Source: Streptomyces phaeolivaceus
GTDB lineage: Bacteria; Actinomycetota; Actinomycetes; Streptomycetales; Streptomycetaceae
Length of the DNA stretch: 64,000 bases
Assembly (NCBI RefSeq): GCF_009184865.1
Contig: NZ_CP045096.1
Location: 7,006,001-7,070,000 of the forward strand
Direction of reading: 5' to 3'
A program made the translations under genes and the position numbers. The first letter of the stretch is position 1. The number at the start of each line of letters is the position of its first letter. The notes beneath the pieces were generated by a model. That model was not told the origin of the DNA, did not search any database, and was given only the letters and a program-made list of their open reading frames with translations. Positions 58,150 through 64,000 of the stretch are shown one piece after another.

Positions 58150-59229
58150 ATGGCCGAGACCCCCATTGACCTCACGCTGGACGCCGCACGGCTGACCGCG
58201 CAGCTCGTCGACTTCCCCTCCGAGAGCGGCACCGAGAAGCCCCTCGCGGACGCGATCGAGACCGCCCTGCGCGCCCTGCCGCACCTCACGGTCGACCGGT
58301 ACGGCAACAACATCGTCGCCCGCACCGACCTCGGCCGTGCCGAGCGCGTGATCCTGGCCGGCCACATCGACACCGTCCCCATCGCGGACAACGTCCCCTC
58401 CCGCCTCGACGAGGACGGCGTCCTGTGGGGCTGCGGCACCTGCGACATGAAGTCCGGCGTCGCGGTCCAGCTGCGCATCGCGGCCACCGTCCCGGCCCCC
58501 AACCGCGATCTGACGTTCGTCTTCTACGACAACGAGGAGGTCGCCGCCGACCTCAACGGCCTCAAGCATGTCTCCGAGGCCCATCCCGAGTGGCTGGAGG
58601 GCGACTTCGCGGTCCTCCTGGAGCCCACGGACGGCGAGGTCGAGGGCGGCTGCCAGGGCACCCTGCGGATGCTGCTGAGGACGAAGGGCGAGCGCGCCCA
58701 CTCCGCCCGCGGCTGGATGGGCTCCAACGCCATCCACACGGCCGCCCCGATCCTGGCGAGGCTGGCGGCCTACGAGCCCCGCCACCCGGTGATCGACGGC
58801 CTGGAGTACCGCGAGGGCCTGAACGCGGTCGGCATCTCGGGCGGCGTCGCCGGCAACGTCATCCCGGACGCGTGCGTGGTGTCGGTCAACTTCCGCTACG
58901 CGCCCGACCGCACGGAGGACGAGGCCATCGCGCACGTCCTGGAGGTCTTCGCCGACTGCGGGGTCGAGGAGTTCACCATCGACGACCACAGCCCCGGCGC
59001 GCTGCCCGGCCTCTCCCACCCGGCGGCCCTGGCCTTCACCGAGGCCGTCGGCGGCACCGCCCGGCCCAAGTACGGCTGGACGGACGTCTCCCGCTTCAGC
59101 GCCCTCGGCGTCCCGGCCGTCAACTACGGCCCCGGCAACCCCCATTTGGCGCACCGGCGCGACGAACGGGTGGAGACGGCGAAGATCCTGACGGGCGAGG
59201 AACGCCTGAGGTCCTGGCTGATGTCATGA
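58150..59229 (+). CDS. dapE: Succinyl-diaminopimelate desuccinylase
   Basis: 359 residues. M20 metallopeptidase features: the metal-binding His in LAGHIDTVPIADN, the bridging Asp in GCGTCDMKSG, the catalytic Glu pair in YDNEEV and the metal Glu in LEPTDGEVEGGCQG. A dimerisation domain (HSARGWMGSNAIHTAAPIL) and the final metal His in NPHLAHRRDE complete it. It hydrolyses N-succinyl-LL-diaminopimelate to LL-diaminopimelate for lysine and peptidoglycan. Start ATG 58150 lies 7 nt after TAGGGT. The frame is open upstream, but that region belongs to the divergent promoter. Confidence 0.94.
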   Translation: MAETPIDLTLDAARLTAQLVDFPSESGTEKPLADAIETALRALPHLTVDRYGNNIVARTDLGRAERVILAGHIDTVPIADNVPSRLDEDGVLWGCGTCDMKSGVAVQLRIAATVPAPNRDLTFVFYDNEEVAADLNGLKHVSEAHPEWLEGDFAVLLEPTDGEVEGGCQGTLRMLLRTKGERAHSARGWMGSNAIHTAAPILARLAAYEPRHPVIDGLEYREGLNAVGISGGVAGNVIPDACVVSVNFRYAPDRTEDEAIAHVLEVFADCGVEEFTIDDHSPGALPGLSHPAALAFTEAVGGTARPKYGWTDVSRFSALGVPAVNYGPGNPHLAHRRDERVETAKILTGEERLRSWLMS

Positions 59230-59343
59230 GCCGTCCCGGGCGGCGGATCGCGACGGATCGCGGCGGACACGCTCAGGTCCCCCGTCCGTAACCCGTATGG
59301 ATCTACGCTGAGGTGAACCACCAGCACGGCGGAGGGAGCGGAC

Positions 59344-60102
59344 ATGGCGACCGGCAACCCCGAGGGCAAGAAGCAGCCACCGGAGGAGCAGCGGCTCGGA
59401 CCGGTGCTGCGCAGACGCGGCCAGGTCCAGGCGAGCACCACGGACCAGCGGCTGCTGGACGCGGGCGGCCCCTCGGACTGGGTCCACACCGATCCCTGGC
59501 GGGTGCTGCGCATCCAGTCGGAGTTCATCGAGGGCTTCGGCACGCTCGCCGAACTGCCGCCCGCGATCAGCGTCTTCGGCTCCGCGCGCACCCCGGCCGA
59601 CTCACCCGAGTACGAGGCGGGCGTCCGGCTCGGCCGCGGCCTGGTGGAGGCCGGCTTCGCCGTCATCACCGGCGGCGGCCCCGGGGCGATGGAGGCGGCC
59701 AACAAGGGCGCCCTGGAGGCGGGCGGCACCTCCGTCGGCCTCGGCATCGAGCTGCCCTTCGAACAGGGCCTCAACCCGTACGTCGACATCGGCCTCAACT
59801 TCCGCTACTTCTTCGTCCGGAAGATGATGTTCGTCAAGTACGCACAAGGGTTCGTGGTCCTGCCCGGCGGCCTAGGCACCCTCGACGAACTCTTCGAAGC
59901 CCTCACCCTCGTCCAGACCCAGAAGGTCACCCGCTTCCCCATCGTCCTCTTCGGCGAGTCCTACTGGAGCGGCCTGGTCGACTGGCTCACCCACACCCTC
60001 ATCGCCCAGGGCAAGGCCTCGGAGAAGGACCTCTCCCTGTTCCACGTCACGGACGACGTGGACGAGGCGGTGGCCCTGGTGTCGAAGGAGGCGGGCAGGT
60101 AG
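59344..60102 (+). CDS. LOG family (TIGR00730) Rossmann-fold nucleotide hydrolase
   Basis: 252 residues; ATG 59344 follows GGAGGGAGCGG. The family motifs GGGPGAMEAANKGA and PGGLGTLDELFEAL are intact, together with the catalytic Arg/Glu context FRYFFVRKMMFVKYA. LOG proteins are phosphoribohydrolases acting on (cytokinin) nucleoside 5'-monophosphates; the M. tuberculosis homologue Rv1205 is one example. The N-terminal 60 residues are an actinobacterial extension. It lies 114 bp after dapE, matching the mycobacterial order dapE...LOG...folP2...tag. Confidence 0.93.
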   Translation: MATGNPEGKKQPPEEQRLGPVLRRRGQVQASTTDQRLLDAGGPSDWVHTDPWRVLRIQSEFIEGFGTLAELPPAISVFGSARTPADSPEYEAGVRLGRGLVEAGFAVITGGGPGAMEAANKGALEAGGTSVGLGIELPFEQGLNPYVDIGLNFRYFFVRKMMFVKYAQGFVVLPGGLGTLDELFEALTLVQTQKVTRFPIVLFGESYWSGLVDWLTHTLIAQGKASEKDLSLFHVTDDVDEAVALVSKEAGR

Positions 60103-60114
60103 TCCTCGGCTTCT

Positions 60115-60140
60115 CCCCGCGCCCCGTCAGGGGCGCGGGG
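60115..60140. terminator. Bidirectional terminator, short form of the dispersed repeat
   Basis: CCCCGCGCCCC and GGGGCGCGGGG form a perfect 11-bp stem with loop GTCA between the converging LOG and folP-like genes. The right arm equals the GGGGCGCGGGG core of the dispersed repeats, counted here as copy 7. Confidence 0.8.
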
Positions 60141-60151
60141 GCGAGAAAGAC

Positions 60152-61012
60152 CTAGGCGAGCCCCCGCCGCGCGACGGCGGGCCCCCGCCACCCCGCGATC
60201 GCCCCCACCATCTCCACCACCTGCCGAGTCTCCGCCACCTCATGCACCCGATACACCTGAGCCCCCAACCACACGGAGACCGCGGTCGTGGCCAACGTCC
60301 CCACCACCCGCTCCTTCACAGGCCGATCCAACGTCTCCCCCACGAAGTCCTTGTTGGACAACGACACCAACACCGGCCACCCGGTGGCGACCATCTCCCC
60401 CAACCGCCGAGTCGCCTCCAGACTGTGCCGCGTGTTCTTCCCGAAGTCGTGCCCCGGATCGATCATCACCGACTCCCGGGGCACCCCCAGCGAGACCGCC
60501 CGCTCGGCCAGCCCCACGGTCACCCGGAGAATGTCGGCCATCACATCGTCGTACTCGACCCGATGCGGCCGGGTCCGCGGCTCCGCCCCACCCGCGTGCG
60601 TACACACCAGCCCCACCCGATACCGCGCCGCCACCTCCGCGAGCCGCGGATCGACCCCGCCCCACGCGTCGTTGAGCACATCCGCCCCGGCCTCGCACAC
60701 GGCCTCCCCGACCTCGTGCCGCCAGGTGTCGACGCTGATCACCACCTCGGGGAACCGCCGCCGCACCTCCGCGACGAACCCCACGGTCCGCCGCACCTCC
60801 TCCGCCGCGGTGACCTCCTCACCGGGCCCGGCCTTCACCCCGCCGATGTCGATGATGGCCGCGCCGTCCGCGACCGCCCGCTCCACGCGCGCGAGCGCCG
60901 GCTCGTCCCGGAAGGTGGCCCCCTGGTCGTAGAAGGAGTCCGGCGTCCGGTTCACGATCGCCATGATCACCGGCTCGTGCGGGCCGAATTCCCGCTTGCC
61001 CAGCCTGAGCAT
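60152..61012 (-). CDS. FolP2-like dihydropteroate synthase homologue
   Basis: 286 residues with the DHPS TIM-barrel motifs: NRTPDSFYD (pterin side), SVDTW, LNDAWGG, MIDPGHDFGK, SNKDF and YRVHEV. The usual DIGGESTRPG loop that helps bind p-aminobenzoate reads DIGGVKAGPG, and MHMRG reads CTHAGG. Mycobacterial FolP2 (Rv1207), in the same neighbourhood, is reported to lack dihydropteroate synthase activity; this gene is probably its orthologue rather than the folate enzyme, and no other folate gene adjoins. Its true reaction is unknown. ATG 61012 follows a GGGAGAGG site. Confidence 0.85.
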   Translation of the reverse strand: MLRLGKREFGPHEPVIMAIVNRTPDSFYDQGATFRDEPALARVERAVADGAAIIDIGGVKAGPGEEVTAAEEVRRTVGFVAEVRRRFPEVVISVDTWRHEVGEAVCEAGADVLNDAWGGVDPRLAEVAARYRVGLVCTHAGGAEPRTRPHRVEYDDVMADILRVTVGLAERAVSLGVPRESVMIDPGHDFGKNTRHSLEATRRLGEMVATGWPVLVSLSNKDFVGETLDRPVKERVVGTLATTAVSVWLGAQVYRVHEVAETRQVVEMVGAIAGWRGPAVARRGLA

Positions 61013-61131
61013 CCGCTGTGACCTCTCCCAGTACGTTCCATGGATCGGCGGCCTTGCCCGACCGCCTGCGACCTTAACTGTCAGACTCGCATGGCACGAT
61101 CGGAGCCGAACACAGTCGAGGGGACCCAGCG

Positions 61132-61482
61132 ATGTTCATGTTCTTGTTCCTGGTCGTCGCGCTCGCCGTCGTGGTCGCCGCGGTGACGCTGGCCGTCGTC
61201 GGCGGCGGCGACAACGCGGTGCTGCCGGAGGCCGAGGGCGAGCGGCTCCAGGATCCGCTGCCGGCGGACCGCCCGGTCAACCGCGCGGACGTCGAGGCGC
61301 TCCGCTTCCCGCTCGCCGTCCGCGGCTACCGCATGGTGGACGTGGACGACGCCCTCGGCCGCCTCAGCGCCGAGATCGCCGAGCGGGACGCCCGGATCGC
61401 CGACCTGGAGTCCGCGCTCGCGGGCGCCCGGGTGCCGCACGCGATCTCGCTGGACAAGCCGGAGGAGGGCGACCACCGATGA
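61132..61482 (+). CDS. DivIVA-domain membrane protein, 116 aa
   Basis: ATG 61132 follows GAGGGGACC. One TM at the extreme N-terminus (MFMFLFLVVALAVVVAAVTL) is followed by a DivIVA-like segment (RPVNRADVEALRFPLAVRGY, RMVDVDDALGRLS) and a coiled coil (AEIAERDARIADLESALAG). DivIVA modules sense membrane curvature or bind polar-growth proteins. The homologue Rv1209 also precedes the 3-methyladenine glycosylase. Its stop overlaps the tag ATG (ATGA), so the two are coupled for reasons not obvious from function. Confidence 0.85.
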   Translation: MFMFLFLVVALAVVVAAVTLAVVGGGDNAVLPEAEGERLQDPLPADRPVNRADVEALRFPLAVRGYRMVDVDDALGRLSAEIAERDARIADLESALAGARVPHAISLDKPEEGDHR

Positions 61483-62069
61483 GCGACGGCACCGCCCTGG
61501 CCGGCGCCGACGGAGGCCTGCGCTGCCCATGGGCGCTGTCCACCGAGGACTACGTGGCGTACCACGACGAGGAGTGGGGCCGCCCGGTGCACGGCGACGA
61601 CGCCCTGTACGAGCGGCTCTGCCTGGAGGCCTTCCAGTCCGGTCTCTCCTGGATCACCATCCTGCGCCGCCGCGAGGGCTTCCGCTCCGCCTTCGCCGAC
61701 TTCAAGATCGCCTCGGTCGCGGTCTTCACGGAGGCCGACCAGGAGCGCCTGCTCGGCGACCCCGGGATCATCCGCAACCGCGCCAAGATCGAGGCGACGA
61801 TCGCCAACGCCCGCGAGCTGACCACCTGGGCCCCGGGCGAACTGGACGAACTGATCTGGTCCCACGCCCCGGACCCGACGACCCGCCCGGCCCCCACCAC
61901 GCTCACGGACGTCCCGGCGGTCACCCCCGAGTCCACCGCCCTGTCCAAGTCCCTCAAGAAGCGAGGCATCCGCTTCGTCGGCCCGACCACGGCGTACGCC
62001 CTGATGCAGGCGTGCGGCCTGGTGAACGACCACTTGGAGACATGCGTGGCGAGAAGCGCGCCCGTTTAG
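61479..62069 (+). CDS. tag: DNA-3-methyladenine glycosylase I
   Basis: 196 residues from ATG 61479, overlapping the DivIVA-domain gene. The Tag zinc ligands are visible: Cys in RCPWAL, His in YVAYHDEEWG, and His/Cys in VNDHLETCVAR. The core motifs LYERLCLEAFQSGLSWITIL and GDPGIIRNRAKIEATIANA are family hallmarks. It removes 3-methyladenine from alkylated DNA in base-excision repair. The enoyl-CoA hydratase gene converges 13 bp beyond its stop. Confidence 0.95.
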   Translation: MSDGTALAGADGGLRCPWALSTEDYVAYHDEEWGRPVHGDDALYERLCLEAFQSGLSWITILRRREGFRSAFADFKIASVAVFTEADQERLLGDPGIIRNRAKIEATIANARELTTWAPGELDELIWSHAPDPTTRPAPTTLTDVPAVTPESTALSKSLKKRGIRFVGPTTAYALMQACGLVNDHLETCVARSAPV

Positions 62070-62082
62070 GAGGCTCCGGCCG

Positions 62083-62874
62083 TCACCGCCCCAAATACTT
62101 CGGCTCCTCCTTGTTCACGAAGGCCCGTACGGCGATCCGGTGGTCCTCCGAGGCCCCCGCCCGGGTCTGCAGCTCGTCCTCCTTCTCCAGCGTCTCCGCC
62201 AGCGTGTGGGAGAACCCGTACGCCACCGCCTCCTTGATCGCCGCGTACGCCACCGTCGGCCCCGAGGCCAGCATCCGCGCCACCTGCTCGGCGGCATCGT
62301 GCAGCGAGGCGGACGGCACGAGCCGGTTCGCGATGCCCAGCTCGTACGCCTCCTGGGCCTTGATGCTGCGCGGGAACAGCAGCAGATCGGCGGCCCGACC
62401 GGGGCCGATCACCCGCGGCAGCGTCCAGGACACCCCCGAGTCGGCGGTGAGCGCGACCCCGGCGAAGGAGGTGTTGAAGGAGGCCGTCTCCGCGACCACC
62501 CGGTAGTCGGCCGCGAGCGCGAACCCCAGGCCGGCGCCGGCCGCGACCCCGTTCACCCCGGCCACCACGGGCTTCGGCATCTCGGTGAGCGCCTTCACCA
62601 CGGGGTTGTAGTGCTCCTTGACCGTGCTCATGACCTCGCCCGAGCCCTCGACCAGCAGCCCGATGTGCTCCTTCAGGTCCTGCCCCACACAGAACGCCCG
62701 GTCCCCGGCGGCGGTCAGCAGCACCGCCCGCACCGCGTCGTCCCCGGCGGCGGACTCCACGGCCTCCCGCAGGGCCACCTTCGTCGCGATGTTCAGCGCG
62801 TTCATCGCCTCGGGGCGGTTGAGCGTGATCGTCGCGAGTCCGTCGTGCACCTCGTAGAGCACGGTGTCGGCCAT
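62083..62874 (-). CDS. Enoyl-CoA hydratase/isomerase family protein (PaaG-like)
   Basis: 263 residues. Crotonase fold: the CoA-binding loop and oxyanion-hole segments DRAFCVGQDLKEH and GVNGVAAGAGLGFALAADYR are present. At the position of the second catalytic Glu of hydratases the sequence is LTADSGVSWTLPR, with Asp, as in PaaG-type isomerases. It could be a hydratase of fatty-acid oxidation or an isomerase of aromatic-acid degradation. It stands alone. A TetR-type palindrome 44-59 bp upstream suggests control by an acyl-CoA-responsive repressor encoded elsewhere. Confidence 0.9.
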   Translation of the reverse strand: MADTVLYEVHDGLATITLNRPEAMNALNIATKVALREAVESAAGDDAVRAVLLTAAGDRAFCVGQDLKEHIGLLVEGSGEVMSTVKEHYNPVVKALTEMPKPVVAGVNGVAAGAGLGFALAADYRVVAETASFNTSFAGVALTADSGVSWTLPRVIGPGRAADLLLFPRSIKAQEAYELGIANRLVPSASLHDAAEQVARMLASGPTVAYAAIKEAVAYGFSHTLAETLEKEDELQTRAGASEDHRIAVRAFVNKEEPKYLGR

Positions 62875-63261
62875 GGCGGTTCCCCTCCGGTGTCGCGGCT
62901 GGTGACGCAGCTGGTGACGTACTGGTCAGTACGCCTCTGTCACAGCACAGCATGGCGGAGTTCCCGGGTCCTGACCGGTGGCGGACGTGTGACCTGCGTC
63001 AAAGAATCACCAATGGCCGAGCGCCGACCCGGGACCGTGCGGCGGCGCAGTATCGCAGTCACATCGCCGAATTGGGTGGTTTTGCTCGCGCGCGTTGCCC
63101 AAGCGATGCCGACCGATGTTGGTCATCGGGTCATGAGATGCGGGATAATGGCCTGGAAGCAATGTGTTCGATGCCGGTGTCGCGTGTCCCCAGGTGGGCA
63201 CGCGCCTGCCCTCCCGGGCCGTCGGCTTGGCGATGAGCTGGTTTCAGGAAGGGGTACGAGC
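62875..63261. other. Divergent intergenic region, no gene
   Basis: It separates the hydratase gene from the DUF3117 gene. Apart from the operator-like palindrome it has scattered AT-richer segments (TCAAAGAATCACCAATGG, GGATAATGG), which probably hold the promoter of the DUF3117 gene. Confidence 0.45.
62918..62933. promoter_or_regulatory. TetR-type operator candidate
   Basis: CGTACTGGTCAGTACG is a perfect inverted repeat with a 2-bp centre (CGTACTG-GT-CAGTACG) located 44-59 bp before the enoyl-CoA hydratase ATG. The layout fits TetR-family operators found before fatty-acid and phenylacetate genes. Confidence 0.6.
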
Positions 63262-63429
63262 ATGGCGGCCATGAAGCCGCGGACGGGCGATGGCCCGCTC
63301 GAGGTGACCAAGGAGGGGCGGGGCATCGTCATGCGCGTTCCGCTCGAAGGCGGCGGGCGGCTCGTCGTCGAGCTGACCCCGGACGAGGCCGACGCCCTCG
63401 GCGACGCCCTCAAGAAGGTCGTCGGCTGA
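63262..63429 (+). CDS. DUF3117 protein, 55 aa
   Basis: ATG 63262 follows GGAAGGGG. The sequence MAAMKPRTGDGPLEVTKEGR then RVPLEGGGRLVVELTPDEAD then ALGDALKKVVG is nearly invariant in actinobacteria (M. tuberculosis Rv1211). It looks like a compact beta-beta-beta-alpha unit with no cysteines. Extreme conservation at such small size suggests a basic cellular role, but none is established. It sits close to tag, as in mycobacteria. A strong 15-bp hairpin follows. Confidence 0.92.
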   Translation: MAAMKPRTGDGPLEVTKEGRGIVMRVPLEGGGRLVVELTPDEADALGDALKKVVG

Positions 63430-63457
63430 CGCGCGTAGCGACCATACCCTTTCAGTT

Positions 63458-63491
63458 GCCCCGGCACCGCCGCACTCGGCGGTGCCGGGGC
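63458..63491. terminator. 15-bp perfect hairpin, bidirectional terminator
   Basis: GCCCCGGCACCGCCG and CGGCGGTGCCGGGGC pair perfectly with a 4-nt loop between the DUF3117 gene and the converging methyltransferase gene. Confidence 0.9.
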
Positions 63492-63544
63492 GCTGTTGTA
63501 CCGGGGGTGGGACAGGGGGCCCGGACGGGCCCAAGAAGGGTGCC

Positions 63545-64000
63545 TCAGCGCTTGACCGCGCACAGCAGGCCGTCGCCCACCGGGAGCAGTGAGGGCACCA
63601 GCTCGGGGCTCTCCCGGACCGTGCGCAGCAGCTCCCGCAGCCGTATGACCTCGGTCGGCTGCGGGTTCGAGTCGACCGTGCGGCCACTGGCGAAGACACC
63701 CTCGAAGGCGACCAGGCCACCGGGTCTGAGCAGACGCAACGATTCAGCGAGGTAGTCGAGGGACTCCAGCCGGTCGCCGTCGCAGAACACCAGGTCGTAG
63801 CCGGCGTCCGCGAGCCGGGGCAGCACGTCCAGCGCGTGGCCCGGGATGAAGCGCGCGCGATTGCTGGCGAAGCCGGCCGCGCGGAACGCCTGCCGGGCGA
63901 ACTGCTGGTGATCCGGCTCCGGGTCCACGGTGGTCAGCACCCCGTCCGGCCGCATACCGTGCAGCAGATGGATCCCGGAGACACCGGTCCCGGTCCCGAT
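63545..64000 (-). CDS. SAM-dependent O-methyltransferase, 5' end outside window
   Basis: 152 C-terminal codons are visible. Motif I for S-adenosylmethionine appears as IGTGTGVSGIHLLHG at the window edge. It is followed by the ribose-binding acidic TTVDPEPDH, the metal and catalytic Asp region YDLVFCDGDRLESLDYL, and RPGGLVAFEGVF. The pattern matches class I (catechol-type, O-methyltransferase family 3) enzymes. From memory, a homologue (Rv1220c) lies beside sigE in M. tuberculosis and a similar gene next to sigE in Streptomyces. Substrate unknown. Confidence 0.88.
   Translation of the reverse strand: MGTGTGVSGIHLLHGMRPDGVLTTVDPEPDHQQFARQAFRAAGFASNRARFIPGHALDVLPRLADAGYDLVFCDGDRLESLDYLAESLRLLRPGGLVAFEGVFASGRTVDSNPQPTEVIRLRELLRTVRESPELVPSLLPVGDGLLCAVKR

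Noticed and set aside
1..64000. tRNA, rRNA, riboswitch or prophage signatures
   Set aside because: No cloverleaf, rRNA-like segment, known aptamer core or phage structural genes were recognised; covariance-model searches were not possible here.

Overview
The window is high-GC (clearly above 70% by eye), coding-dense, and has GTG and TTG starts and GGAGG-type ribosome sites. With a complete bldK oligopeptide-transporter locus, mshB (mycothiol synthesis) and an actinobacterial dapE-LOG-folP-tag-DUF3117 block, it reads as the chromosomal core of a Streptomyces or close relative. From memory, the gene order resembles the S. coelicolor region from the sdh genes (about SCO5105) through bldK (SCO5112-5116) towards sigE (about SCO5147); this was not checked by alignment.

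Layout. 1-6.1 kb: a secreted subtilisin-type protease cut by the left edge, a threonine-synthase-like PLP enzyme, a DUF4190-type membrane protein, a GntR regulator, a small SPOR-domain protein and a Nudix hydrolase. 6.4-12 kb: a stand-alone anti-sigma-type ATPase, a multidomain PAS-PAS-GAF-PP2C-ATPase phosphatase and a large membrane protein with a helical tail. 12-16 kb: a three-gene succinate dehydrogenase operon of the mycobacterial Sdh1 type, led by a small coiled-coil protein. 16.2-17.7 kb: a complete IS4-family insertion sequence with inverted repeats and a 6-bp target duplication, inserted inside a dispersed intergenic repeat. 18-24 kb: an orphan peptide-binding lipoprotein, another lipoprotein and typA.

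23.7-41.8 kb is dominated by oligopeptide ABC transport. It holds bldKA-KE on the plus strand, a partial bldKABC paralogue in reverse orientation with no ATPases, and a full five-gene opp operon. Between bldK and the paralogue lies a lower-GC stretch with a secreted protein of unknown function, a 20-bp perfect palindrome and a VOC protein. 41.9-48.7 kb: an S9 peptidase, a small membrane peptide, mshB, a DUF6113-like protein, a peptidoglycan-binding-like membrane protein and a secreted SH3-like protein. 48.9-52.4 kb: a translationally coupled ABC exporter plus NarL/DesK-type two-component operon. 52.6-64 kb: a SirB1-like/GNAT pair, a 7Fe ferredoxin, dapC and dapE (lysine/diaminopimelate synthesis), a resuscitation-factor-like muralytic protein, a LOG hydrolase, a FolP2-like protein, a DivIVA-domain protein, tag, an enoyl-CoA hydratase, a DUF3117 protein and a partial O-methyltransferase.

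Non-coding structure is rich. There are seven copies of a GGGGCGCGGGGAACTGCGCG repeat, several perfect hairpin terminators between converging genes, and eight genes whose start codon lies 6-7 nt after a TANNNT box, which suggests leaderless mRNAs. Operator-like palindromes precede the two-component operon, the enoyl-CoA hydratase, the GntR gene and the secreted protein. No tRNA, rRNA or CRISPR array was recognised.
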